From positions 1 through 9,462 of the forward strand of contig JAHFDQ010000208.1 in NCBI GenBank assembly GCA_023248915.1: DNA of 9,462 nucleotides. The letters run 5' to 3'. The notes under the pieces were generated by a model, which saw nothing but the letters and a program-made list of their open reading frames with translations, did not search any database and was not told where the DNA came from. Position numbers and translations under genes: made by a program. Below, piece by piece: positions 1 to 6,566 of the stretch (the first letter of the stretch is position 1; each line of letters begins with the position of its first letter). This DNA comes from Archangiaceae bacterium (GTDB lineage Bacteria > Myxococcota > Myxococcia > Myxococcales > Myxococcaceae).

Positions 1-2318
1 CGGTCGCGGGCGAAGAGGTGCTGGTCCACTTCTGGGACATTCGCGAGCGAGCGGCCCGGCGCGACAAGATCGCCGCGCTGGCGCGGCTCGGCCTCGCCGT
101 TCAGGCCGAGCAGACCGACGAGCAGATCTTCCGGCTGGTTTTGGAGGCGCTGGCTTCCCTGGGCCTGTGGGTGAACCTGCTCGAGCTGGTGGGCGAGTCC
201 GCCCGGGTCCGGCTCGAAGCGGCCCCGGCGCGGGTCGTCGCGGTGCTCGAACGGCCGCCGGCGAACCCTTCGCCCTCCGGGCTCGACCCGAAGCGGTCGC
301 CCTGGCTCGAGGCGTCGCTCGCGCGCGGGTCGGGCTACTCCGACGACGCGCCGTTCGACCTGGCCCTGCCCGCCGCCGGCCCGGCGGGCGATGCGCTGCG
401 CAACACCTGGGTCGAGGCAGGCCTTCAGAGGGCGATCGCCATTCGCGTCGACGTGCGCCGCCGGCCGGCAGCCCTGCTGGTGGTGGCGGGCGGGTGGCTG
501 ACGCCCGAGGAAGTGCCGGCGCTGCAACTGTTGGGGGCGCAGGTGTCCTCGGCGCTGGAAGCCGCGAGCACCATCGCTGACCTTTCCCGGCGCAACGCCG
601 AGCTCGCCGCGCTGAACCGGCTCGCCGCGCTGGCCGGGTCGGCGACCGACCTGCCCTCGCTGTTCGAGCGGGGCACGGCGGAGATCGGCGCTGCGCTCGG
701 CGGCGTCACGGTGACCGTCTTCCTGGTCGACGAACAGGCTCCGGAGGCCCGGCTGGCCTACCAGCACGGTGGTTCACCCGAGGCAAAGCGCTGGCTCGGC
801 GACGCGCTCGCCGACCTCGAGGCCGCGCGGCAGATTGCCTTGGACCGCATGGGCGAAGGCCAGGTCTGGCCGAGAGCCTCGGCGCGCGAACCTTGGCGCT
901 CGCTGCTCGAGCGCGCGGGGCAGACCGTCGCCGCGACGGTCCCGCTCGTCTCTCGGGGCACGAGGGTGGGGCTGCTCGCTGTCGGCTTCGTGGGGCCGCG
1001 GGGCATCGACTCGGCCGAGCTCGATCTGTTGCGGGCGATGGGGTCGCACTTCGCGGCGGCCGTCGAGGCGCAGCGGCTGCTCGAGGACCTGCGGGTGCGC
1101 GTCGCCGACCTGGGTCTGTTGCACGAGGTGGGCCGGTCGCTGGTGGCGACGCTCGACCCCGAGCAGGTGCTCGATCTCGGCGTCCGCAACCTGGCCCGCA
1201 GCGTCGGCGTCTCAGAGGCGTTTCTCCTCTTGGAAGACCCGCTGGCGCAGAAGCTGGTCATCCGCGCCGTGTCGGGCGAGCACCCCGAGCTCGTGGGCCG
1301 GAAGCTTTCGCTTTCGCCCAAGAACCGGTCGGTGGCGGCGCTCGCCTTCCTGACGCGGGCTCCGGTGGTCGTCGAAGACGGCGCCACCGACCCGAGGGTC
1401 GACGCGACGCTCCGGACCATCACCGGCGGCCGGGCCTACCTGGCGCTGCCCCTCATTTTGAGGGACCGGGCCATCGGGTCGGTGGTGATTCTCGACCCGC
1501 TCGCGCCGCGCCGGTACACGGCCGCCGAGATCGAACGGGCCTCGGCCATCGCCAACCAGCTCGCGGTGGCGGTCGAGAACGCCCGGCTGTACGCCGACCT
1601 TCGCGACAGCTACGCGGCGCTCGAGCGCGCCCAGGTGCAGCTCGTCGAGAAGGAACGTCTGGCCGCGCTCGGCACCCTGGCGGCGGTGGTCGCCCACGAG
1701 GTGCGCAACCCGCTGGGTGTCATCTTCAACTCGCTCGGGTCTCTGAAGCGCCTGGTCAAAACGGACGGCGACGCGCAGCTGCTCCTGTCCATCGTCGGGC
1801 AGGAAGCCGAACGGCTGAACCGCATCGTCGGAGACCTGCTCGACTTCGCGCGGCCGAGCGCCCCCGCGCTGCGTCCCGAACCGCTCGAGCGCGTGCTCGA
1901 CGACGCGGTCGGCGCGGCCCTCGGAGGGCGCACCGGCATTCGCCTGGTGCGCGACATCGACCCGGCCCTGCCCCAGGTTCCGATGGACGAGCGGCTGCTG
2001 CGGCAGGCGGTGCTGAACATCGCCCTGAACGCCATGCAGGCGATGCCGCTCGGCGGCACCCTCACGGTGCGCGCCTGCCCCGACGTGGGCCGCCGCGGGC
2101 CGGCCGCCCGGGTCGAGCTCTCGGACACCGGGTCGGGAATTTCGTCGGAAGCCCGGGCGCGCATCTTCGAGCCGTTCTTCACCACCAAGGCCACCGGCAC
2201 CGGCCTCGGGCTGGCTTTGGTGAAGCGCATCGTCGAAGACCACCGCGGCGAGATCGAAGTCGCCAGCGAACCGGGCCGGGGCACCACCTTCACGTTGAGG
2301 CTGCCGCTCGAAACCTAG
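1..2318 (+). CDS. Multi-GAF sensor histidine kinase, 5'-truncated by the window edge
   Basis: Cytoplasmic two-component sensor kinase that would autophosphorylate on histidine and pass the phosphate to an unidentified response regulator. Numbering from the GTG at base 18: residues 1-20 look like the end of a PAS domain plus linker; GAF-like domains lie at about 22-185 (divergent), 200-352 and 370-525; a helical linker at 525-550 leads into HisKA (H-box AHEVRNPLG, phospho-acceptor His560). HATPase_c shows the N-box (LNIALNAMQAM, Asn671), G1 box (DTGSG, Asp703), F box (FEPFF, 717-721) and G2 box (GTGLGLAL, 727-734). The HExRNPL H-box resembles NtrB/ZraS-type kinases. No membrane segment is visible, so it probably senses an internal signal. 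The frame stays open from base 18 to base 3 with PAS-like sequence (VAGEEV), so that GTG is probably internal. No response regulator or receiver domain occurs in the window. The stop overlaps the convergent VWA gene by 4 bp. Kinase identity is secure; ligand, partner and start are unknown. Confidence 0.95.
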   Translation, partial: VAGEEVLVHFWDIRERAARRDKIAALARLGLAVQAEQTDEQIFRLVLEALASLGLWVNLLELVGESARVRLEAAPARVVAVLERPPANPSPSGLDPKRSPWLEASLARGSGYSDDAPFDLALPAAGPAGDALRNTWVEAGLQRAIAIRVDVRRRPAALLVVAGGWLTPEEVPALQLLGAQVSSALEAASTIADLSRRNAELAALNRLAALAGSATDLPSLFERGTAEIGAALGGVTVTVFLVDEQAPEARLAYQHGGSPEAKRWLGDALADLEAARQIALDRMGEGQVWPRASAREPWRSLLERAGQTVAATVPLVSRGTRVGLLAVGFVGPRGIDSAELDLLRAMGSHFAAAVEAQRLLEDLRVRVADLGLLHEVGRSLVATLDPEQVLDLGVRNLARSVGVSEAFLLLEDPLAQKLVIRAVSGEHPELVGRKLSLSPKNRSVAALAFLTRAPVVVEDGATDPRVDATLRTITGGRAYLALPLILRDRAIGSVVILDPLAPRRYTAAEIERASAIANQLAVAVENARLYADLRDSYAALERAQVQLVEKERLAALGTLAAVVAHEVRNPLGVIFNSLGSLKRLVKTDGDAQLLLSIVGQEAERLNRIVGDLLDFARPSAPALRPEPLERVLDDAVGAALGGRTGIRLVRDIDPALPQVPMDERLLRQAVLNIALNAMQAMPLGGTLTVRACPDVGRRGPAARVELSDTGSGISSEARARIFEPFFTTKATGTGLGLALVKRIVEDHRGEIEVASEPGRGTTFTLRLPLET

Positions 2319-4612
2319 ACGTACCCGAAGCGCCGGCGCAGCAGCCACTCCGCGCCCAGGAAGCCCACCAGCACCACCAGGTAGTACCAGCGGTCCCACA
2401 GGGGCCGGTCCTTGCTCCGGCCGACCTCGACCACCGGCGGGTCGAGCAGCGGCACCGCGGCCAGGCTCGCGCCGGGCAGGCGCAGGGCGCGTCCCCCGGT
2501 CAGCTTTGCGATGTCCTCGAGCAGCTCGGGCCGCACCGAGGCGTCGGCCAGCTCGGGGCCCACTGCCCGCACCGCTACCGCGTCTTCGCCTTCGCCGAGC
2601 GCCTGCCCCGCCCGGCGGGCCTGGGCCAGCAGCTTGTACGCGCCCGCTTCGGGAGGAGGGAATTCGATTCGCGCCTCGCCGTCGGAGCCGGCGGTGACGG
2701 TCTGGGTGGCCAGCACCTGCTGCAGCGCCACCGAGAACAGGTCGACCCTCACTTCCGCGCTTGCCGCGGGCTGGTAGTCGGGCAGGCGGGCAACTACCAG
2801 CACGCCCACCGGTTTGCCCGGTTCGACCGAGGGCGGGTCGGCGGTCACCTTCAGGGTGGTGAGGTCGGGGTCTCGCACCAGCCAGCGCAGGGCGTTGCCC
2901 CAGAACCGGTCGTACTGGTGCGACGGGGCGCCGGTCGCGTGCGAAGGGAAGGCCCAGTACCAGCTCGAGTCGACAGTCAGCGCCAGCGACCGCCCGCGGC
3001 CGTAGTCCCACAGGGCCAACACCGGGGCGCTCTTGCCGTCCACGGTGGCGAACGGGTGGTCGAGCAGGACGGTTGCCCCCGGCTTGGCCCGGGTGAGGTT
3101 GGCGCCCGGCACCGCCGGCAGCGACGTCCAGGCCGCCTCGCTCGCGACCGGCCCGGCTCCCAGCGCCGTCACCGGATGGCGCAGCCCGTCGGGGGTGAGT
3201 CGCGGCTTGAACGAGTCGAGGCTCGCGCTCTGCCCCGAGGGCTCGACCGGCAGCGCCAGGCCGAGGGTGGGGAAGGTGGCGCGCCCTTCCCCGAAGGCGT
3301 GGTCGCCGCCGATCATCGCGAAGCCGCCGCCGTTGAAGACGTAGCGTTCGAGGTTGCGCTCGTAGAGCGAGATGGACAGGTCGGGGCTGGCGTACCCGAA
3401 GTTCTGGAAGACGACGACGTCGAAGGTGTCGAGCTTGGTGTCGAAGATCTCTTCCATCGGGAAGGGAATCAGCGACAGCTCGCGGTCCTGCCGGCTGGGC
3501 GGCACGCCTGTGTCGTCGGACATGGTGCGCAAGATGTAGAAGCTGACCAGGTCGACGTTGGCGTCCTGGCGCAACAGGCCCCTGAGGAAGCGCTCATCCC
3601 AGCTCGGGCGGCCGACGACCAAGAGCACCCTCACCCGGTCGCGGATGACCTTCAGCACGAACGACCGCGAGTTGTTCTCGGTGACCGCCTCGTCGGGAAA
3701 CACCGGCACCGTGACCGTGTAGACGAACCGGCCGGTCTGGTCGGGGGTGAAGGTGAAGCTGACCGGCAGGGACTGGTCGTCGCGGTCGAACCGAACCACC
3801 TTGGTCGCCACCACCTGCCCTTCGCGCTTCAGGACGACCGGTAGGTCCTGCCCGGAGAAGCCCCGGCCCCGCACCTCGACCTCGACGCCGATGGAGTTGC
3901 GCACGAAGGCGAAGTCGTCGACCTTGATCGTCTCGACGGCCAGGTCCTTCAGGTTCTCGCGACCGACCAGCACCGTCGTCACCGGCACGCCCAGCTCGGC
4001 CAGCGCGACGCGCGCGCGGCCCACCGCCCCCTGCGCCAGCTCGGCGTTGTCGGCGCCGTCGCTGAAGAGGACGACGCCCGACAGCCGCTTCGACGCCCCG
4101 CCCTGCTCGCCCGCCTTCACCTGCCGCAACGCCCCGAGCAGGTCGGTTCGACCGCCGCGCGGGGGGGCCGCGCGCATGGCAGAAACTTCGATGGGCCCGA
4201 GCTCGGAATCGAAGCCGTCGGTCTCGACCGAGAACCGGTCCCTCAACGAGGCCAGCTCGGGCGCGAGCGCATCGAGGGCGTCGGCCACCTGCTGGTACCG
4301 GCTCTTGCCGCCCGGCTCGCCGGGGAAGCCCATCGACGCCGACCGGTCGACCAGCAGCGCCACCCGGTTCCGCACCCGCGCCACCTGAAGGTCGCGCACC
4401 CCGGGCTCGAGGAGGAAGAACAGGGCGCACAGCCCCGCCCCGACCCTGAGCGCCCACAGCGCCCGGCGGCGCGCGCGAGACGGTTCCTTCCGGACGCCGA
4501 GCCCCGCCAGCACCACGCCCAGCACCACCAGCGCGGCGAGGGCGGCGAGCCCCCACGGCGCGAGCGGCGACAGGCTGACCAGCTTCCAAGCGTTGTAGGC
4601 CGGAGGCGTCAT
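2315..4612 (-). CDS. Membrane-anchored VWA protein with cysteine-less glutamine-amidotransferase-like domain
   Basis: A 765-residue inner-membrane protein with a large periplasmic region. Helices: TM1 about 20-40, TM2 about 51-69, TM3 about 742-758. The basic loop RKEPSRARRR between TM1 and TM2 and the RRR after TM3 put these ends inside and residues 70-740 in the periplasm. The VWA domain (about 83-220) has a complete MIDAS metal site: DRSAS (Asp89, Ser91, Ser93), Thr156 in GGRTDLLG, and Asp185 in FSDGADN. Beta-rich segments follow (235-322), then a Rossmann/GATase1-like domain (about 326-580; VRVLLVVGRPSWDERFL, GGGFAMIGGDHAFGEG). The only cysteine is Cys62 in TM2, so this domain cannot be a working amidotransferase. 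Residues 585-685 look like an Ig/MG-type beta domain. The family accompanies MoxR/DUF58/BatA-type operons. The start is the ATG at 4612, overlapping the upstream stop as ATGA; the frame is open further upstream but only antisense-like sequence lies there. AGAGG lies just 2 nt before the ATG, so translational coupling is likely. Molecular role unknown. Confidence 0.9.
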   Translation of the reverse strand: MTPPAYNAWKLVSLSPLAPWGLAALAALVVLGVVLAGLGVRKEPSRARRRALWALRVGAGLCALFFLLEPGVRDLQVARVRNRVALLVDRSASMGFPGEPGGKSRYQQVADALDALAPELASLRDRFSVETDGFDSELGPIEVSAMRAAPPRGGRTDLLGALRQVKAGEQGGASKRLSGVVLFSDGADNAELAQGAVGRARVALAELGVPVTTVLVGRENLKDLAVETIKVDDFAFVRNSIGVEVEVRGRGFSGQDLPVVLKREGQVVATKVVRFDRDDQSLPVSFTFTPDQTGRFVYTVTVPVFPDEAVTENNSRSFVLKVIRDRVRVLLVVGRPSWDERFLRGLLRQDANVDLVSFYILRTMSDDTGVPPSRQDRELSLIPFPMEEIFDTKLDTFDVVVFQNFGYASPDLSISLYERNLERYVFNGGGFAMIGGDHAFGEGRATFPTLGLALPVEPSGQSASLDSFKPRLTPDGLRHPVTALGAGPVASEAAWTSLPAVPGANLTRAKPGATVLLDHPFATVDGKSAPVLALWDYGRGRSLALTVDSSWYWAFPSHATGAPSHQYDRFWGNALRWLVRDPDLTTLKVTADPPSVEPGKPVGVLVVARLPDYQPAASAEVRVDLFSVALQQVLATQTVTAGSDGEARIEFPPPEAGAYKLLAQARRAGQALGEGEDAVAVRAVGPELADASVRPELLEDIAKLTGGRALRLPGASLAAVPLLDPPVVEVGRSKDRPLWDRWYYLVVLVGFLGAEWLLRRRFGYV
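4609..4612 (-). promoter_or_regulatory. ATGA stop/start overlap coupling the DUF4159 and VWA genes
   Basis: On the minus strand the sequence ATGA holds both the start codon of the VWA gene and the TGA stop of the DUF4159 gene. With only a badly spaced AGAGG (2 nt from the start), this arrangement favours termination-reinitiation and roughly matched synthesis of the two products. The overlap is seen directly; coupling is the usual interpretation. Confidence 0.8.
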
Positions 4613-5367
4613 CGCCTCTTGGCCATGATGGACTTCAGGTGGACCGCGTCGTCCTTGTAGTCGAGGCAGAGCGCGTACATGCACAGGTTGATGCCCAGCC
4701 GGAAGGCCACCTCGCGCTGCGCCTCGCCCCCGGGCACCACCTCGAGCTCGTACCCGCCGGCCTCGTCGCGGTTCCACGCGCCGGCCAAGTCGTTCTGCGA
4801 GTACATCACCGCGGCGCGCTTTCCGACGAAGCACGCCTCGAGCTGGGGCTTCACCAACAGCCGGCCGGGAGCCGCGTCGAGCATGAAGAAGCTCTTGAAG
4901 ACGACGTGCGTCGACGGCACGGGCGTCAAAGGGCTCTGGGGCAGCACCCGGGTGACTTCCCGGCGGAACGCGACGTCGAACCCGGTGCCGTTCGAGCCGT
5001 CGTTCGCGTCGGCCAAGAGGAAGCCTCCGAAGGTGAGATAGCGCCTGAGGTTCTCGATCTCGGCGGCGCCCAGCGGCGGCATCTCGCCGTCCCCGCCCAG
5101 GTAGAGGAACGGGTGCTCGAACAGCTTCGGGCTGGCGAGCGAGAACGGGCGGGCGTCGGGGATGACGTCGACCGAGGTGCGGCGTTGCAGTTCCCACGCG
5201 AGGCGCCGCAACCCCGACAGTCGGGTGTCCCAACGGCCGCCGTGCTGGGCGACCGCGGGGATGAAGCGGGCGCTGTCGCCGAACGCGAGGGCGCGCCGCG
5301 CCACCGGCAGCGAGGCGAGCGCGCACAGGAACGTCCGTCGGGACAGCGGGCCGGGCCTTCTGCGCAT
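4609..5367 (-). CDS. DUF4159 family protein with Tat signal peptide
   Basis: A 252-residue protein, first gene of a two-gene operon with the VWA protein. The N-terminus has a twin-arginine motif, SRRTFLCALASL (residues 9-20), followed by a short hydrophobic stretch and a possible cleavage site after ALA at 26-28, so Tat export to the periplasm as a folded protein is likely. The mature part carries the DUF4159 pattern: an aromatic-rich HPFLYLGGDGEMPPL (85-99), then LRRYLTFGGFLLADANDG (107-124), and a C-terminal NLCMYALCLDYKDDAVH (227-243). DUF4159 domains are related to GATase-like folds and occur beside, or fused to, VWA/BatA-like membrane proteins; no enzymatic activity is established. The start at 5367 is preceded by GGGG with a 3-nt spacer, which could serve as a weak Shine-Dalgarno. 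The TGA at 4609-4611 overlaps the next ATG. Family assignment is fairly confident; the function as a partner of the VWA protein is inferred from linkage and shared compartment. Confidence 0.87.
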   Translation of the reverse strand: MRRRPGPLSRRTFLCALASLPVARRALAFGDSARFIPAVAQHGGRWDTRLSGLRRLAWELQRRTSVDVIPDARPFSLASPKLFEHPFLYLGGDGEMPPLGAAEIENLRRYLTFGGFLLADANDGSNGTGFDVAFRREVTRVLPQSPLTPVPSTHVVFKSFFMLDAAPGRLLVKPQLEACFVGKRAAVMYSQNDLAGAWNRDEAGGYELEVVPGGEAQREVAFRLGINLCMYALCLDYKDDAVHLKSIMAKRR

Positions 5368-5410
5368 CGGCCCCTATATACCCGTGACGGCCGCTCGGAT
5401 TCCCCGATAT
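5368..5410. promoter_or_regulatory. Divergent promoter region between the DUF4159/VWA operon and the three-gene membrane operon
   Basis: This 43-bp gap separates two divergent start codons, so promoters for both directions should lie in or next to it. TATATA at 5375-5380 and ATATAT at 5407-5412 are the only AT-rich islands. TATATA is placed to act as a -10 element for the plus-strand gene (start site near 5387, leader of about 24 nt). The right-hand island, read on the minus strand, could serve the DUF4159 gene (start near 5400, leader of about 33 nt). Each matches the TATAAT consensus at about 4 of 6 bases, and I see no convincing -35 hexamers. A CGGCCG palindrome at 5388-5393 lies near the middle. 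That control sequence is here follows from gene layout; the assignment of individual boxes is tentative. Confidence 0.5.
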
Positions 5411-5411
5411 A
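5371..5411. repeat. 10-bp direct repeat, CCCCTATATA and CCCCGATATA
   Basis: Copies at 5371-5380 and 5402-5411 match at 9 of 10 positions and start 31 bp apart, close to three helical turns, so they would face the same side of the DNA. Each overlaps a candidate -10 element of the divergent promoter. On the minus strand the core reads TATAT-N-GGGG. They could be a two-site operator, or simply two similarly built promoter elements. Confidence 0.5.
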
Positions 5412-5788
5412 TGGCGCCCATGGCGAAGAACGGGCGCAAGCGAAAAGGGGCCGAGCCGGCGTCGGGCCCCGCGGCGGCGCCCGATTCGCTCTTGGAAGCG
5501 GCCTTCCTCTGCTTCGAGGCCGGAGACATGGTGGGCGCGCGCCGCGCCGCCAAGAAGCTGCTGGCCGGCACGCCCACTCCGGCGGACGAGGCGGCGGCGA
5601 AGCGGCTGGCCCCGGTGCTGCGGGTGCCCGTGCCCCCGGGGGCCCCCGAACCGCCCCCCGCCTCGGTCACCGAGTTGGCCGGGTTACTCGTGTCGCGCAC
5701 CTGGGTGCCCCAGAAGGCCTACGCCTTCGCGGCCCTGGCCCTAGCCGTCTTCATCGGATTGGTGCTCTTGGCGCTGTCCCGCTCGTAA
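5411..5788 (+). CDS. Small tail-anchored membrane protein with TPR-like helical hairpin
   Basis: A 125-residue protein that I cannot assign to a named family. The N-terminus is strongly basic (residues 5-12, AKNGRKRK). An alanine-rich helical pair follows at about 25-53 (LLEAAFLCFEAGDMVGARRAAKKLL), whose spacing of Ala, Gly and aromatic residues resembles a single TPR unit. Residues 70-86 are proline-rich. One hydrophobic helix at about 103-122 lies four residues from the end, so the protein is probably tail-anchored in the inner membrane with its basic domain in the cytoplasm. I chose the ATG at 5411; a second ATG at 5420 gives 122 residues and cannot be excluded. Neither has a clear Shine-Dalgarno. 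The frame continues open upstream, but that part is antisense to the DUF4159 gene. The next gene starts 14 bp after its stop, so it heads a three-gene operon. Function unknown; possibly a protein-interaction adaptor. Confidence 0.75.
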   Translation: MAPMAKNGRKRKGAEPASGPAAAPDSLLEAAFLCFEAGDMVGARRAAKKLLAGTPTPADEAAAKRLAPVLRVPVPPGAPEPPPASVTELAGLLVSRTWVPQKAYAFAALALAVFIGLVLLALSRS

Positions 5789-5802
5789 GCGTCGGGGGCT
5801 TC

Positions 5803-6522
5803 GTGTCGTTCTTCCAGGCATTCGCCGCCTATCGCGCGCTCGACCCGGCCGGCTGGGTGGGCATCTACCGGCACGTCCCCGCGGGAGCCGGCGTCGTGGC
5901 GGCGATCGCGGGCCTCGCGCTCTTACTCGTCGGAGGCGGCCGGGCCTTTCGCGTCGTCGCCGGCCCGGTGGGGGCCCTGGCCGGGTTCGCCTGGGCTCCG
6001 GGCGTGGCCGAGAAGCTCGGTGTCACGGGGCTCGACCCTCAAGTCGCGGCCGGAGCGGCGGTCGCGCTCGGGGTGCTGGGGCTGGGCTTCCCCCCCGGGG
6101 CCGTCTTCTTCGCGTTCGGGCTGCCGGCCGGGCTCGCGGTCGGGGGTTTCGTCGCCCGGTCCGACTTCATGATCGGCTTCGCGCCGGCATTCCTGCTGGT
6201 GGGAGCCGCGTCCGCCTTCTTCCACCGGTACGTCGCCTGCGTCGCCGCGTCGATGGTCGGCGCGTGGCTGCTGCTCATCGGGCTGCTCGCGGCCCTGCAC
6301 CAGGTGGGGGGCGTCGTCGGCGCGGTGACGGCGCAACCCTGGGGAGTAATTCTAGCGGCCGCCCTGGTCGCCATCGCCGGCTCGGTTTTTCAGCTCGCCG
6401 TCCGCCCGTCGCCCGAGGAAGCCGAGCGCCGCCAGGTCGAGACCGCCATCGCCAAGCGGAAGGCCGCCGACCAGACTGCGCTGGAAGAACGCTGGGCCAA
6501 CTACTCGGCCAAGAAGAAGTAG
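5803..6522 (+). CDS. Polytopic membrane protein of unknown function, about seven helices
   Basis: A 239-residue integral membrane protein. Hydrophobic helices lie at about 27-43, 47-64, 81-97, 98-116, 124-139, 143-163 and 178-197, many rich in Gly and Ala. The tail 200-239 is hydrophilic, charged and probably helical, ending in KKK, and should be cytoplasmic. The glycine-rich multi-helix layout recalls DUF4203/TMEM198-like proteins, but I see no diagnostic motif, so that comparison is weak. The start is a GTG at 5803 with GGGGG at 5794-5798 and a 4-nt spacer. The frame is open far upstream, but that part overlaps the preceding gene and is antisense to the DUF4159 gene, and no good ATG lies between. 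It sits 14 bp after the tail-anchored protein gene and 44 bp before the jelly-roll protein gene, so co-transcription is likely. It may form the membrane core of whatever these three genes build. Confidence 0.72.
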   Translation: MSFFQAFAAYRALDPAGWVGIYRHVPAGAGVVAAIAGLALLLVGGGRAFRVVAGPVGALAGFAWAPGVAEKLGVTGLDPQVAAGAAVALGVLGLGFPPGAVFFAFGLPAGLAVGGFVARSDFMIGFAPAFLLVGAASAFFHRYVACVAASMVGAWLLLIGLLAALHQVGGVVGAVTAQPWGVILAAALVAIAGSVFQLAVRPSPEEAERRQVETAIAKRKAADQTALEERWANYSAKKK

Positions 6523-6552
6523 CTGACCGTTCAGTCCTTGTGCGCTTCGTGA

Positions 6553-6558
6553 TAGGTG
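6553..6558 (+). promoter_or_regulatory. Shine-Dalgarno AGGTGG that fixes the start of the jelly-roll protein gene
   Basis: AGGTGG lies 8 nt before the ATG at 6567. The reading frame is open for about 300 bases further upstream through the preceding gene, so this site and the Lys-rich, pre-helix N-terminus that follows are what decide the start. Confidence 0.6.
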
Positions 6559-6566
6559 GCGGCCCA

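Noticed and set aside
1212..3011. A 599-codon minus-strand frame under the kinase and VWA genes
   Set aside because: Shadow frame: it crosses the antisense of the kinase and an alternative frame of the VWA gene without any recognisable domain.
893..3844. A 983-codon open frame on the plus strand across the kinase end and the VWA gene
   Set aside because: It runs through two recognised genes in other frames, is made of Arg/Ala/Gly/Pro-rich shadow sequence, and has no domain motifs. Long spurious frames are expected at this GC content.
4613..5326. N-terminal extension of about 238 codons to the VWA protein
   Set aside because: This part lies over the DUF4159 gene in another frame and is low-complexity Arg/Ala sequence. 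The ATGA overlap and the proper membrane topology from Met at 4612 give the real start.
4639..5802. Upstream extension of the polytopic membrane protein frame
   Set aside because: It is antisense to the DUF4159 gene and then overlaps the tail-anchored protein gene out of frame; the translation shows no conserved motif.
6341..6363. AT-rich spot followed by GCGGCCGC, resembling a vector linker or an internal promoter
   Set aside because: It reads through as a normal hydrophobic helix (WGVILAAALV) and the flanks show no sign of foreign DNA.
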